From an uncultured Oscillospiraceae bacterium (GTDB lineage Bacteria; Bacillota; Clostridia; Oscillospirales; Acutalibacteraceae), in NCBI GenBank assembly GCA_900544715.1, contig UQWL01000003.1, positions 1-64,000 of the forward strand: a stretch of 64,000 bases of DNA, written 5' to 3'. This document shows, piece after piece, positions 8,985-17,892 of this stretch. The position numbers and the translations under genes were made by a program. Numbering within the stretch: position 1 is the first letter of the stretch; each line of letters starts with the position of its first letter. Under the pieces are notes generated by a model that was given only the letters and a program-made list of their open reading frames with translations, had not been told where the DNA came from and did not search any database.

Positions 8985-9224
8985 CATCAGTGTACAGGGG
9001 TACACATTGGTTTTCAGAGCCGTGGCCGCACCCTTGGTTGCGTTATCCTCCTTGCCAGAGATCACGGCCACGGGCTGAAAACTGCGAAGCACCGCCAAGG
9101 CGTCCCAGACGCGGGATGACAAGGCCGCAGGGCGACGGCTGGCTGACGCCAGTCGAGCCCGAGAACGCAGACAGCGTGCGTCTGGACACGCCCTGACGGC
9201 AATGTTCACCCTTGTGCACTGATG
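8985..9224. mobile_element. MITE-like structured element with 25-bp imperfect terminal inverted repeats
   Basis: The left end 8985-9009 and the reverse complement of the right end 9200-9224 match at 21 of 25 positions. Inside the left half a second inverted repeat (about 9010-9028 with 9062-9080) would form another hairpin. The element is about 240 bp, lacks any convincing gene, and fills most of the intergenic space between the ABC operon and tcdA. Short frames inside it (for example 8928-9209 on the minus strand) have no ribosome site or family resemblance. Target-site duplications are not obvious. Confidence 0.55.
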
Positions 9225-9310
9225 CTTTGTTCTGCCCCTGATTATAAAAGCCGTTTTTTACACATGGGCGCTCATTTCTCTTACAAATTTGCAACGGACT
9301 GCAAAAAGAT

Positions 9311-9339
9311 TTGGAAAGATCGGGCCCCTATGCTAAAAT
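9311..9339 (+). promoter_or_regulatory. Promoter of tcdA
   Basis: TTGGAA (9311-9316) and an extended -10 TGC TAAAAT (9334-9339) are spaced by 17 bp. Transcription would start near 9346, after the upstream ATG at 9343, which supports the start at 9373. Confidence 0.7.
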
Positions 9340-9372
9340 AAGATGACGATTGAAACCCGGAGGAGGATGGCT

Positions 9373-10080
9373 ATGCTGGATGCTTTTTCGCGCGAACGGA
9401 TGCTCCTGGGGGAGGCGGCCGTCAAACGGCTGCAAGAGAGCCATGTGATCGTGTTTGGCCTGGGCGGTGTGGGCTCTTTTGTGGTGGAGGCGCTTGCCCG
9501 CGCCGGAGTTGGGGAGCTGACGCTGGTTGACCATGATACGATATCCCTGACGAACCTCAACCGACAGCTCTACGCCCTGCACTCCACGTTGGGCAGGAGG
9601 AAGGTTGACGTTGCCCGCGAGCGGGTGCGGGATATCAACCCGGATTGCATTGTACATGCAATCCCGGAATTTTACCTGCCGGAGCATGCGCAGCGGTTTT
9701 GGGGCGTGCGCTATAGCTACATCGTGGATGCGATTGACACCGTCAGCGCGAAAATCGACCTTGCCTGCCGCGCGCAGGAGATGGGAACCCCGATCATTGC
9801 GAGCATGGGCACGGGCAACAAGCTCGACCCTTCCCGGTTTGAGGTGGCCGATCTCTATGAAACACAGGTGTGCCCCCTGTGCCGCGTGATGCGCAGAGAG
9901 CTCAAAAAGAGGGGCGTAAAATCGCTGCGGGTGGTTTATTCCCGGGAGGAGCCGGTGAAGCCCGCGCCCTGCGATGAGGAGATGGAAAAGCGTGCGGTGC
10001 CCGGCAGCGTCTCTTTTGTGCCGTCTGCCGCGGGCCTTTTGCTCGCCGGGGAGGTTATACGGGCGCTTTGCGGAATCTGA
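9373..10080 (+). CDS. tcdA: tRNA threonylcarbamoyladenosine dehydratase (ThiF/E1-like)
   Basis: TcdA (YgdL/CsdL) uses ATP to cyclise t6A37 of ANN-decoding tRNAs to ct6A. The protein has the E1-like Rossmann ATP site GLGGVGSFVVEALARAGVG near the N terminus, then LVDHDTISLTNLNRQL and the DAIDTVSAK segment typical of the ThiF superfamily, and a CPLC motif. The start is ATG 9373: GGAGGAGG at 9359-9366 has proper spacing to it, while ATG 9343 lies before the predicted transcript start. Length (235 aa) suits the family. It is monocistronic, ended by the hairpin at 10107-10146. Confidence 0.88.
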   Translation: MLDAFSRERMLLGEAAVKRLQESHVIVFGLGGVGSFVVEALARAGVGELTLVDHDTISLTNLNRQLYALHSTLGRRKVDVARERVRDINPDCIVHAIPEFYLPEHAQRFWGVRYSYIVDAIDTVSAKIDLACRAQEMGTPIIASMGTGNKLDPSRFEVADLYETQVCPLCRVMRRELKKRGVKSLRVVYSREEPVKPAPCDEEMEKRAVPGSVSFVPSAAGLLLAGEVIRALCGI

Positions 10081-10106
10081 GCCGTTTGCCATTCATTGGT
10101 ATATTG

Positions 10107-10146
10107 AAAAAGCCGCCGGATACAATAGTCTCGGCGGCACTTTTTC
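10107..10146 (+). terminator. Terminator after tcdA
   Basis: A GC stem (gccgccg at 10112-10118 with cggcggc at 10132-10138) is flanked by an A run and a T run. Confidence 0.75.
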
Positions 10147-10170
10147 TGGCGGAAGGAGTGCGCAAAGAAA

Positions 10171-10186
10171 ACCCGGCTCGCCGGGT
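10171..10186 (+). promoter_or_regulatory. Small hairpin just before a ribosome binding site
   Basis: A 6-bp stem with a CTCG loop ends five bases before AGGAG (10191-10195) of the next gene. It could tune translation or protect the 5' end; this is inference. Confidence 0.3.
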
Positions 10187-10203
10187 AAAAAGGAGTGTTT
10201 CCT

Positions 10204-11253
10204 ATGAGTTCCTGCGCAATGGGCGCGTTCCCGGAAAAAATCCGCGTGATCCAATATGGCTGCGGAAAAATGGCGAAGGTGCTGATTCGCTATTTGACGG
10301 AGAAGGGCGCGGAGATCGTTGGCGCAATTGATACGAATCCAGAGGTTGTCGGCATGGATATCGGCGATTTTGCGGGCCTTGGGCACCGGACGGGCGTTGT
10401 CATCAGCGACGATGCCGACAAGGTGCTCGACAGCTGCGACGCGGAAGTGGCGATCCTCACGCTGTTCAGCTTTATGACGGATATGGAGCCGTTTTTTGAA
10501 AAATGCGCGCGGCGGGGTATCAATGCGATCACCACCTGCGAGGAGGCGTTTTATCCCTGGACGACCGCGCCGGAGATCACAAACCGGCTGGACCGGCTGG
10601 CAAAGCACCACGGCTGTACGCTTGCGGGCACCGGAATGCAGGATATCTTCTGGTGTAACCTCATCAGCGTGCTTGCCGGCGGCTGCCATCACATCGAGCG
10701 CATTGAGGGCATCACGAGCTATAACGTGGAGGATTATGGGCTTGCGCTCGCCGAGGCGCATGGCGCGGGCTTCACCAAAGAGGATTTTGAGGAGACGATT
10801 GCGAGCGCGGACAGCCTGCCAGCTTATGTTTGGAATTCCAACGAGGCGCTCTGCTCTAAAATGGGCTGGACGATCCGCAGCATTTCGCAGAAATGCATTC
10901 CCACCTTCCACAGGGACGATATCTATTCCAAAACGCTCGGGCGGACCATCCCCAAGGGCGACTGTACGGGTATGTCCGCCGTGGTGACGACGGAGACGAT
11001 GCAGGGCGTGACGATTGTGACCCAATGCGTCGGCAAGGTGTATGCGCCGGAGGAGAGCGACCTCAACGATTGGAAGATTTTTGGCGAGCCGGATGTGGAC
11101 TGTTCAATTCGGCACCCCGCAACGGTGGAGCACACCTGCGCGACGGTGGTCAACCGCATCCCATGGCTGTTAAAAGCGCCCCCGGGCTTTTACACGGCGG
11201 AAAAGATGCCATATAACGAATATCTCACCTGGCCGATGCAGTTTTCTGTCTAA
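10204..11253 (+). CDS. NAD(P)-binding dihydrodipicolinate reductase-like oxidoreductase (2,4-diaminopentanoate dehydrogenase type)
   Basis: The 349-aa product opens with a Rossmann fold (IRVIQYGCGKMAKVLIRYL), and the region around DTNPEVVGMDIGDFAG resembles the dihydrodipicolinate-reductase N-terminal domain. It is much longer than DapB (about 250-270 aa). The layout, with TCEEAFYPW and AGTGMQDIFW, fits the family that includes 2,4-diaminopentanoate dehydrogenase of anaerobic ornithine degradation. No ornithine-degradation partner genes lie nearby, so the substrate is uncertain. The start is ATG 10204 with AGGAG 8 bp upstream; the in-frame GTG at 10195 overlaps that site. The gene is followed by a terminator at 11376. 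Confidence 0.65.
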   Translation: MSSCAMGAFPEKIRVIQYGCGKMAKVLIRYLTEKGAEIVGAIDTNPEVVGMDIGDFAGLGHRTGVVISDDADKVLDSCDAEVAILTLFSFMTDMEPFFEKCARRGINAITTCEEAFYPWTTAPEITNRLDRLAKHHGCTLAGTGMQDIFWCNLISVLAGGCHHIERIEGITSYNVEDYGLALAEAHGAGFTKEDFEETIASADSLPAYVWNSNEALCSKMGWTIRSISQKCIPTFHRDDIYSKTLGRTIPKGDCTGMSAVVTTETMQGVTIVTQCVGKVYAPEESDLNDWKIFGEPDVDCSIRHPATVEHTCATVVNRIPWLLKAPPGFYTAEKMPYNEYLTWPMQFSV

Positions 11254-11375
11254 ATGGAGGGATTCCCTTTTCGCAGTCAATGTGATATGCTTGTGGCAAA
11301 GGAATACAGAGCGCGAAGGGGAACAGACTGCTGCAAAATTGTAAATTTGAAACGGTTCCTTTGGGGGAAGCTGCT

Positions 11376-11404
11376 TGCGGGCCATTCATTTTGGCCCGCA
11401 TTTT
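11376..11404 (+). terminator. Terminator before hemW
   Basis: A 9-bp perfect stem (11376-11384 with 11392-11400) is followed by TTTT. It lies between the oxidoreductase gene and hemW. Confidence 0.6.
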
Positions 11405-11485
11405 GCGGCAGTTGGATGCGTTTTGCGTTGAATGATTGCGGCGCATTTTAAAACAGACGTTGCTTGCGGAGAAAGGAGGGCAGTC

Positions 11486-12610
11486 ATGGTGAAATCGATC
11501 GGGCTTTATCTGCATATCCCGTTTTGCCGTGGGAAGTGCCCCTATTGTGATTTTTATTCGATGCGTGCGGATACGGCGTGCATGGATACATATACGCAGG
11601 CCTTGCAAAAATCCATGGTACAATGGGCAGAGCGCGTCGGGCGGGCGGCGGACACGCTCTACCTTGGCGGTGGAACGCCATCCCTGCTGGGCGGGGCGCG
11701 CATTGAGGCGCTGGTGCAAACCGCGCGGGATTGTTATGGCCTGCGCGGTGCGGAGGTAACCGTAGAATGCAACCCCTCCGATGCGGATGGGAGATTGTTT
11801 GAGATGTTGGCACAGGCGGGCGTCAACCGGATTTCCCTGGGCCTGCAATCCGCCGTGGATGAGGAGCGCAAAGCTCTGGGCCGCCGGGCCGGCGTAAAGG
11901 AGGCGGCGGAATCCATCCGGCTTGCACGGGCGGTGGGTATTCCAAACCTTTCGCTCGATTTGATGCTCGGCATCCCGGGCCAAACGGCGGAGAGCCTGCG
12001 CCGCTCCATTGATTTTTGCGTACAGGCAGGGGTTCGCCATATCAGCGCGTATCTGTTAAAAATCGAGGAGGGCACCCTGTTTGCCCGGCGGCGGGCCTCC
12101 CTTGCCCTGCCGGAGGAAGACGCGGTGTGCGATCTCTATGAACAGGCGTGCGAGTCGCTCGAAGCGGCGGGCTTCCGACAGTATGAAATCTCCAATTTTG
12201 CCCGGCCGGGCTTTGAAAGCAGGCACAACTTGAAATATTGGAATGCGGAAGAATATTTGGGCCTTGGCGCATCGGCGCACTCCTTTTTGGAGGGAAAACG
12301 CTTTTTTTACCTGCGCGATCTCCCTGCCTTTCTCCGCGGGGAGGAACCCATACAGGATGGGGAAGGCGGCTCCTTTGAAGAATATGCCATGTTGCGCATG
12401 CGGCTGGCGGGAGGCTTGCAGGAGGGGGCGGTCCGGCAGCGGTACGGCTGTGGAATTCCGCCCAAAATGCGGGAAAGCGCCCGGCGGATGGAGAAATATG
12501 GCTTGGTGAGCCAGGATGGGGACGGCATCCGCCTGACGCGGAAGGGCTTTTTGCTCTCCAACACGGTGATTGCGGAGCTTCTCTATCCTGCCAGCGGCAC
12601 GGCCGGGTAA
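11486..12610 (+). CDS. hemW: Radical SAM protein HemW (coproporphyrinogen III oxidase-like heme chaperone)
   Basis: HemW is a radical SAM relative of HemN that binds and transfers heme. The 4Fe-4S/SAM motif is CRGKCPYC (Cys14, Cys18, Cys21), preceded by LYLHIPF. Further family marks are YLGGGTPSLL, VTVECNPSD, NRISLGLQS and the KYWNAEEYLGLGASAHSF segment. A C-terminal HemN-like domain ends the 374-aa protein. HemW normally lacks the extra N-terminal cysteine of true HemN (CxxxCxxCxC); here the residue two after the last Cys is Phe, which fits HemW. The start ATG 11486 has AAGGAGGG upstream. An MFS carrier gene follows 100 bp later. Confidence 0.88.
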   Translation: MVKSIGLYLHIPFCRGKCPYCDFYSMRADTACMDTYTQALQKSMVQWAERVGRAADTLYLGGGTPSLLGGARIEALVQTARDCYGLRGAEVTVECNPSDADGRLFEMLAQAGVNRISLGLQSAVDEERKALGRRAGVKEAAESIRLARAVGIPNLSLDLMLGIPGQTAESLRRSIDFCVQAGVRHISAYLLKIEEGTLFARRRASLALPEEDAVCDLYEQACESLEAAGFRQYEISNFARPGFESRHNLKYWNAEEYLGLGASAHSFLEGKRFFYLRDLPAFLRGEEPIQDGEGGSFEEYAMLRMRLAGGLQEGAVRQRYGCGIPPKMRESARRMEKYGLVSQDGDGIRLTRKGFLLSNTVIAELLYPASGTAG

Positions 12611-12710
12611 CGCGGCCGGTTTTCCGCTGTACAAAATCCAATGGTATGATAGACAAAGCCCAATTGTGCCCGACCGTCGGGCGCGGCATACAGGAAAGGA
12701 ATGTCTGCTT

Positions 12711-13919
12711 TTGCTGCTTGCGATCATTTATATTGCCTTTATCAGCCTGGGGCTGCCGGATTCCCTGCTCGGCGCCGGGTGGCCGGTGATGTATGGGGAA
12801 CTCGGCGTCCCCATTTCTTACGCCGGGATTGTCACGATGATTATTGCCGCGGGGACGATTGTTTCCAGCCTCTTATCCGACCGGCTGACGAGGAAGGTTG
12901 GGGCGGGAGTTATCACAGCCGTCAGCGTGTTGATGACCGCCGTGGCGCTGTTTGGGTTTTCTGCTTCCCATTCGTTTTGGCTGCTGTGCCTGTGGGCGGT
13001 TCCCTATGGGCTGGGCGCGGGCGCGGTGGATGCGGCGCTCAACAATTATGTGGCGCTGCATTTTTCCTCCCGCCATATGAACTGGCTGCACTGCTTTTGG
13101 AGTGTTGGCGCGGCGGCCAGCCCCTATATCATGAGCTATTGCCTGACGGGCGGGTTCGGCTGGAACAACGGCTACCGCTCTGTCGCCGTTGTTCAGACGA
13201 TTTTGACGGCGGCGTTATTCCTCAGCCTGCCGCTCTGGAAGCGGCGCCGATTAGAAGGGGCGGAAGGGGAGAGCGCGGCAAAGGCGCTGAGCTTGCCGCG
13301 GGCCGTAAAGATCAAGGGCGTGCCCTTCGTTTTAATCATGTTTTTTGGCTACTGCGCGTTGGAGCAGGCGGCAGGCCTTTGGGCCAGCAGCTATCTGGTG
13401 CAGTTTCGCGGGGTGGATCCCGATACTGCCGCATGGTCTGCTTCCCTGTTTTATCTCGGCATTGCGGCGGGGCGGTTCCTCTGCGGCTTTATTGCGGAGC
13501 GTTTGGGCGACCGGCGGCTGATCCGGATTGGAATCCTGACGATGATCGCCGGGGTGTTGCTGATCGCGCTGCCGGTTTCATACGATGTTTTCACACTGGC
13601 GGGGCTGCTCATCGTCGGCCTGGGGTGTGCGCCAGTATATCCGTCTGTGATCCATTCGACCCCAGCAAACTTTGGCAAGGAGAATTCGCAGGCAATCATT
13701 GGAATCCAGATGGCGAGCGCCTATGTTGGCACCACCTTCATGCCGCCGCTGTTTGGCCTGATTGCGGCACACATCCACATTGGGCTGTATCCGGCCTTCC
13801 TGCTGACATTGGCAGTTCTCATGCTGTGCATGTCGGAAAAGCTTAACCGCACGGTTGCAAAGCGGCAGGAGGAAGAGGCGCGCAAAGAAACGGTGGAACA
13901 GGAAGCGGAAAATGCATAA
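12711..13919 (+). CDS. Major facilitator superfamily transporter
   Basis: This is a 12-helix MFS permease of about 402 aa, beginning LLAIIYIAFISLGLPDSLLG, a sequence type often seen in Clostridia carriers annotated as sugar or multidrug MFS. Helices alternate through to about residue 385, with an Arg-rich central loop (LWKRRR) and a charged Glu-rich tail. The start is uncertain: the ATG at 12701, right after AGGAAAGGA, is in the wrong frame, whereas the coding frame offers TTG at 12711, 10 bp from that site. Either a TTG start is used or one base has been lost or gained near 12701-12711. The substrate cannot be read from the sequence. Confidence 0.8.
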   Translation: MLLAIIYIAFISLGLPDSLLGAGWPVMYGELGVPISYAGIVTMIIAAGTIVSSLLSDRLTRKVGAGVITAVSVLMTAVALFGFSASHSFWLLCLWAVPYGLGAGAVDAALNNYVALHFSSRHMNWLHCFWSVGAAASPYIMSYCLTGGFGWNNGYRSVAVVQTILTAALFLSLPLWKRRRLEGAEGESAAKALSLPRAVKIKGVPFVLIMFFGYCALEQAAGLWASSYLVQFRGVDPDTAAWSASLFYLGIAAGRFLCGFIAERLGDRRLIRIGILTMIAGVLLIALPVSYDVFTLAGLLIVGLGCAPVYPSVIHSTPANFGKENSQAIIGIQMASAYVGTTFMPPLFGLIAAHIHIGLYPAFLLTLAVLMLCMSEKLNRTVAKRQEEEARKETVEQEAENA

Positions 13920-13923
13920 ATGA

Positions 13924-13942
13924 TAAAGGCAAGTTCGCCTTT
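13924..13942. terminator. Short hairpin after MFS gene
   Basis: A 7-bp stem built from taaaggc and gccttta lies immediately after the stop codon. It is weaker than the adjacent hairpin at 13970. Confidence 0.35.
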
Positions 13943-13969
13943 ATGCGCAAAAAGCAAATAACGAAAAAA

Positions 13970-14010
13970 ACCGCCGCAGCCCTGCTAAAAAGGGCTGTGG
14001 CGGTCGCTTT
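13970..14010. terminator. Bidirectional terminator between MFS gene and gpmI
   Basis: A 14-base stem with one mismatch (13970-13983 with 13991-14004) has an A run on the left and a T run on the right, so it can serve both convergent genes. Confidence 0.8.
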
Positions 14011-14030
14011 TTGATAGAATGCTCTCTTTT

Positions 14031-15569
14031 TTATTTGATGATGCTTTCCCCAGTCATTTCCTCCGGCTGCGGGATACCCATGATCTTGAGCATCGTCGGG
14101 GCGATATCGCACAGGCGGCCGCCCTCGCGCAGCTCGCAGGGATAGCCCGTTACGATGAAAGGCACCGGGTTCGTTGTATGCGCCGTGAAGGGGGAACCAT
14201 CCGGCTCATACATTTTATCCGCGTTGCCATGATCCGCCGTGATGAGCATCGCGCCACCCATCTGTGCCACTGCATCAACTACGCGGCCCACGCAGGTATC
14301 CACGGTTTCCACCGCCTTGACGGCAGCTTCAAATACGCCGGTATGGCCAACCATATCGCAGTTGGCAAAGTTTAAGATCACGGCATCGTAGTTACCGCTG
14401 AGGATACGCTCGACGACCTTGTCGGTCACCTCAGGCGCGCTCATCTCCGGCTGGAGATCATAGGTTGCCACCTTCGGGGAGGGCACCAGCACACGATCCT
14501 CGCCGGGGAAGATTTTTTCCACACCGCCGTTGAAGAAAAAGGTAACGTGCGCATACTTCTCCGTTTCCGCGATGCGAAGCTGTGTTTTGCCGAGGCTTGA
14601 CAGGTATTCGCCAAACGTGTTTTCCAGGGATTCCGGGCGGAAGGCAACATCTACGTTCGGCATTGTCGCATCGTACTGCGTCATGCAAACATAGTGCAGC
14701 GGGAAAAAGCCGTTTTTGCGCGTAAATCCACTGAAATCTGGATCGACGAGCGTGCGGGTGATCTCCCGCGCGCGGTCAGGGCGGAAGTTGAAGAAGATCA
14801 CACTGTCATTCGCCTTGATGCGGGCGTCCGCCTCCTGTGAGCAAACGGTGGGCACGACGAATTCATCTGTGATGTTTTTGCCCTCTGCATCGATCTCCAG
14901 ATAGGATGCGCGGATGGCCGCAACCGGATTCTCCGCCGGATTGCCTTCGCCGTATACCATGGCAGCATAGGCCTTCTCCACACGCTCCCAGCGGTTGTCG
15001 CGGTCCATCGCGTAGTAGCGGCCCATCACTGTGGCAATTTTGCCCACGCCGATCTCTTGGAGCTTCGCTTCACACTCCGCAACAAAATCCGCGCCGGAGG
15101 TGGGGGGCACGTCGCGCCCGTCGAGCAGGCAGTGGACAAAAACCTTTTTCAGCCCCATGCGCTTTGCAAGCTCCACGAGCGCCCAAAGGTGCGTGTTGTG
15201 GCTGTGAACACCGCCGTCTGACATCAGGCCGATCAGATGCAGGGTGGCATCCTGGTCAATTGCCGCCTGCACCGCGCCGGTGAGGGCGGGGTTTTCAAAG
15301 AAATCGCCGTCCGCGATGGATTTAGTGATGCGCGTTAGCTCCTGGTAAACCACGCGGCCTGCACCGATATTGGTGTGGCCCACTTCGCTGTTGCCCATCT
15401 GCCCATCCGGCAGGCCGACATCCATGCCGGAAGCGCCGATATAGGTCATCGGGCATTCCGCCATCAGCTTATCAAGCCGGGGCGTTTTTGCCGCCGTGAT
15501 GGCGTTGCCGTAGTCGGAAGGATTGTGGCCGAAGCCATCCATAATGCATAAAACAAGGGGCTTTTTCAT
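14031..15569 (-). CDS. gpmI: 2,3-bisphosphoglycerate-independent phosphoglycerate mutase
   Basis: This enzyme interconverts 3- and 2-phosphoglycerate in glycolysis using two metal ions (usually Mn). It belongs to the alkaline phosphatase superfamily. The first metal site appears in LCIMDGFGHNP and the phosphorylated serine in MGNSEVGHTNIGAGR. The phosphotransferase site continues with HCLLDGRDVPP, and a C-terminal metal cluster appears as NFANCDMVGHTG and TADHGNADKM. The 512-aa length is standard. The start is ATG 15569, with GGAGGAACC upstream; a longer frame to 15596 lacks a site. It is the last gene of the pgk-tpiA-gpmI operon. Confidence 0.95.
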   Translation of the reverse strand: MKKPLVLCIMDGFGHNPSDYGNAITAAKTPRLDKLMAECPMTYIGASGMDVGLPDGQMGNSEVGHTNIGAGRVVYQELTRITKSIADGDFFENPALTGAVQAAIDQDATLHLIGLMSDGGVHSHNTHLWALVELAKRMGLKKVFVHCLLDGRDVPPTSGADFVAECEAKLQEIGVGKIATVMGRYYAMDRDNRWERVEKAYAAMVYGEGNPAENPVAAIRASYLEIDAEGKNITDEFVVPTVCSQEADARIKANDSVIFFNFRPDRAREITRTLVDPDFSGFTRKNGFFPLHYVCMTQYDATMPNVDVAFRPESLENTFGEYLSSLGKTQLRIAETEKYAHVTFFFNGGVEKIFPGEDRVLVPSPKVATYDLQPEMSAPEVTDKVVERILSGNYDAVILNFANCDMVGHTGVFEAAVKAVETVDTCVGRVVDAVAQMGGAMLITADHGNADKMYEPDGSPFTAHTTNPVPFIVTGYPCELREGGRLCDIAPTMLKIMGIPQPEEMTGESIIK

Positions 15570-15689
15570 AATCAATGGTTCCTCCATATCAGACAATAGA
15601 CGCCAGATGACAGATCACAGAAAAGAGCCATCACAGCCCCTGCTTTTCTGCTGTAAAATCTGCAATCTGACGCCTGACAGCCGTTCTCT

Positions 15690-16457
15690 TTATTTGCTGG
15701 CAGCTTCCACGATCTGTGCAAAATCCGCAGCCTTCAGGGAAGCGCCGCCGATCAGACCGCCATCTACATCCGGCTGAGCAAGCAGCTCCGCCGCATTTTT
15801 GGCGTTCATCGAGCCGCCATACTGGACGACGAAAGCATCCGCCGCGGCATCGTCATAGAGGCCGGCGACAACTGTGCGGATATAGTGGTTCACCTCGTTG
15901 GCCTGCTCCGAAGTAGCGGTGCGGCCGGTGCCGATGGCCCAAACAGGCTCATAGGCGATAATCACGCGGGCAAGCTCCTCCTTGGATACGCCGCCGAGGG
16001 CGACCTTTGTCTGCATGCCGACCACCTCAAACGTGATGCCCTGCTCGCGCTGCTCAAGCGTTTCACCCACGCAGAGGATCACTGTAAGGCCTGCATCCAG
16101 CGCGGCGCGCACGCGCTTTTGGACGGTTGCATCTGTCTCGCCGAAATAGGTGCGGCGCTCACTGTGGCCGATCACAACATATTCCACGCCCATCTCCGTG
16201 AGCATCTCTGTGGAGATTTCGCCGGTGTAGGCGCCGCTCTTTTCCCAATGGCAGTTTTCCGCGCCAACCTTGATGTTGGAGCCCTTTGTGGCCTCCAGCG
16301 CCGCCTGCAGGTCAACATACGGCACGCAGATGACCACGTCGCAATCCGCGCCCTTTACAAGGGGCTTCATTTCCTCAACCAGAGCGGTTGTCTGGGAGGG
16401 GGTTTTGTTCATTTTCCAGTTGCCAGCAATAACGGCTTTGCGCAGTTGTTTGTTCAT
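15690..16457 (-). CDS. tpiA: Triosephosphate isomerase
   Basis: TpiA interconverts dihydroxyacetone phosphate and glyceraldehyde 3-phosphate. The 255-aa TIM barrel shows the N-terminal AGNWKMNKT with the active-site Asn and Lys, the catalytic His in VIGHSERR, and the catalytic Glu in IAYEPVWAIGTG, whose following residues form the mobile loop. The C-terminal phosphate site is QYGGSMNAKNAAELL. It lies between pgk and gpmI, in the order common in Firmicutes glycolytic operons. The 120-bp gap to gpmI contains no gene. Confidence 0.97.
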   Translation of the reverse strand: MNKQLRKAVIAGNWKMNKTPSQTTALVEEMKPLVKGADCDVVICVPYVDLQAALEATKGSNIKVGAENCHWEKSGAYTGEISTEMLTEMGVEYVVIGHSERRTYFGETDATVQKRVRAALDAGLTVILCVGETLEQREQGITFEVVGMQTKVALGGVSKEELARVIIAYEPVWAIGTGRTATSEQANEVNHYIRTVVAGLYDDAAADAFVVQYGGSMNAKNAAELLAQPDVDGGLIGGASLKAADFAQIVEAASK

Positions 16458-16553
16458 AACGCGATACGCTCCTTTAAAATTGATCTTGATACATCCAAAG
16501 GGCGGTATGCGCCGCGCCGGGGGGCGCGGGAACGCTCCCGCCCTGCAAGGTTT

Positions 16554-17744
16554 TTATTTATCGTTGAGGCACGCGATGCCGGGGAGCTCCTTGCCCTCTA
16601 GGAACTCGAGGGAGGCGCCGCCGCCGGTGGAGATGTGGGTCATCTTATCGGCAAAGCCGAGCTTCTGCACGGCTGCCGCGGAATCGCCGCCGCCAATGAT
16701 GGAGATCGCGCCGCTGTCTGCAACCGCTTTGGCAACCGCGATGGTGCCGCTTGCGAAGTTATCCCATTCCGAAACGCCCATCGGGCCGTTCCAAACAACG
16801 GTGCCTGCGCCCTTGATCGCGTCTGCAAAAAGCGTTTCGGTGCGCGGGCCGATATCAAGGCCCATCCAGCCATCGGGCAGATCGTCGGAATCAACGGCCA
16901 TGAATTCTGTATCCGGCTTATACTCCTTACCAACCTTATTATCGATCGGGATGAGGAACTTAATGCCTTTTTCTTTCGCCTTCTGCATCATTTCGCCTGC
17001 GAGTTCGACCTTATCTTCCTCGCAGATGGAGGTGCCAATCGGATGACCGAGCGCTTTGAAGAAGGTGTAGGCCATGCCGCCGCCGATGATGAGGGTATCT
17101 ACCTTGTCGATCAGGTTGGTGATCACGCCGATTTTATCGGATACCTTTGCACCGCCGAGAATAGCGACGAAGGGGCGCTTCGGGTCGGCAAGCGCGGTGC
17201 CCATCACGGAAATTTCCTTCTGGATCAGGTAGCCGCACACAGCGGGAAGATAATCGGCAACGCCCGTGGTGGAGCAGTGCGCGCGGTGTGCAGAGCCGAA
17301 TGCGTCATTCACAAAGAGATCGGCTAAGGCTGCAAACTTCTTACTCAGCTCAGGGTCGTTTTTGGTTTCGCCCTTTTCAAAACGCACGTTTTCCAGCAGC
17401 ATCGCTTCGCCATTCTGCAGGGAGGCGGCAAGCGCCTGCGCGTTTTCTCCCACTACGTCGGAAGCCATTTTGACCTCTTTGCCCAGCAGCTCGGAGAGGC
17501 GCTTTGCGACGGGGGCAAGGGAGAATTCAGGGTTTACCTCGCCCTTCGGGCGACCGAGGTGGGAGCAGAGGATCACCTTGGCATTGTGGTCAAGCAGATA
17601 TTTTATCGTGGGGAGGGAGGAGACGATGCGCTTATCGCTGGTGATAACGCCGTCTTTCAGCGGCACGTTGAAGTCGCAGCGAACGAGCACCTTCTTGCCT
17701 GCTACGTCGATATCCTCGATCGTTTTTTTGTTCAGTGCGTCCAT
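16554..17744 (-). CDS. pgk: Phosphoglycerate kinase
   Basis: Pgk makes ATP and 3-phosphoglycerate from 1,3-bisphosphoglycerate. The 396-aa product has VLVRCDFNVPLKDG near the N terminus, the substrate-binding SHLGRPKGE, the hinge and nucleotide-site segments ILGGAKVSDKIGV, IGGGMAYTF and PMGVSEW, and the C-terminal STGGGASLEFLEG. It is the first gene of the glycolytic operon and has its own strong promoter at 17864-17892. A GC-rich gap of about 96 bp separates it from tpiA. Confidence 0.97.
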   Translation of the reverse strand: MDALNKKTIEDIDVAGKKVLVRCDFNVPLKDGVITSDKRIVSSLPTIKYLLDHNAKVILCSHLGRPKGEVNPEFSLAPVAKRLSELLGKEVKMASDVVGENAQALAASLQNGEAMLLENVRFEKGETKNDPELSKKFAALADLFVNDAFGSAHRAHCSTTGVADYLPAVCGYLIQKEISVMGTALADPKRPFVAILGGAKVSDKIGVITNLIDKVDTLIIGGGMAYTFFKALGHPIGTSICEEDKVELAGEMMQKAKEKGIKFLIPIDNKVGKEYKPDTEFMAVDSDDLPDGWMGLDIGPRTETLFADAIKGAGTVVWNGPMGVSEWDNFASGTIAVAKAVADSGAISIIGGGDSAAAVQKLGFADKMTHISTGGGASLEFLEGKELPGIACLNDK

Positions 17745-17863
17745 GAATGACCATTCCTTTCATCTGGGCGGGCAGCAGGCCGCGCGCGTTTGCACGGCGC
17801 CAAAACCCCAACCCGTGTTTTACTTCTGCTTTGGGTGTTTTTTATCTATTTCACGCGGTAAAT

Positions 17864-17892
17864 ATTGTATAACACGGCGGAATAATTTGCAA
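17864..17892 (-). promoter_or_regulatory. Promoter of the pgk-tpiA-gpmI operon
   Basis: On the minus strand TTGCAA (17887-17892) and TACAAT (17864-17869) are spaced by 17 bp, about 120 bp upstream of pgk. The leader up to pgk shows no obvious riboswitch. Confidence 0.65.

Noticed and set aside
8928..9209. Frame on the minus strand covering the MITE-like element
   Set aside because: It has no ribosome site, and its codons follow the structure of the repeats rather than a protein.
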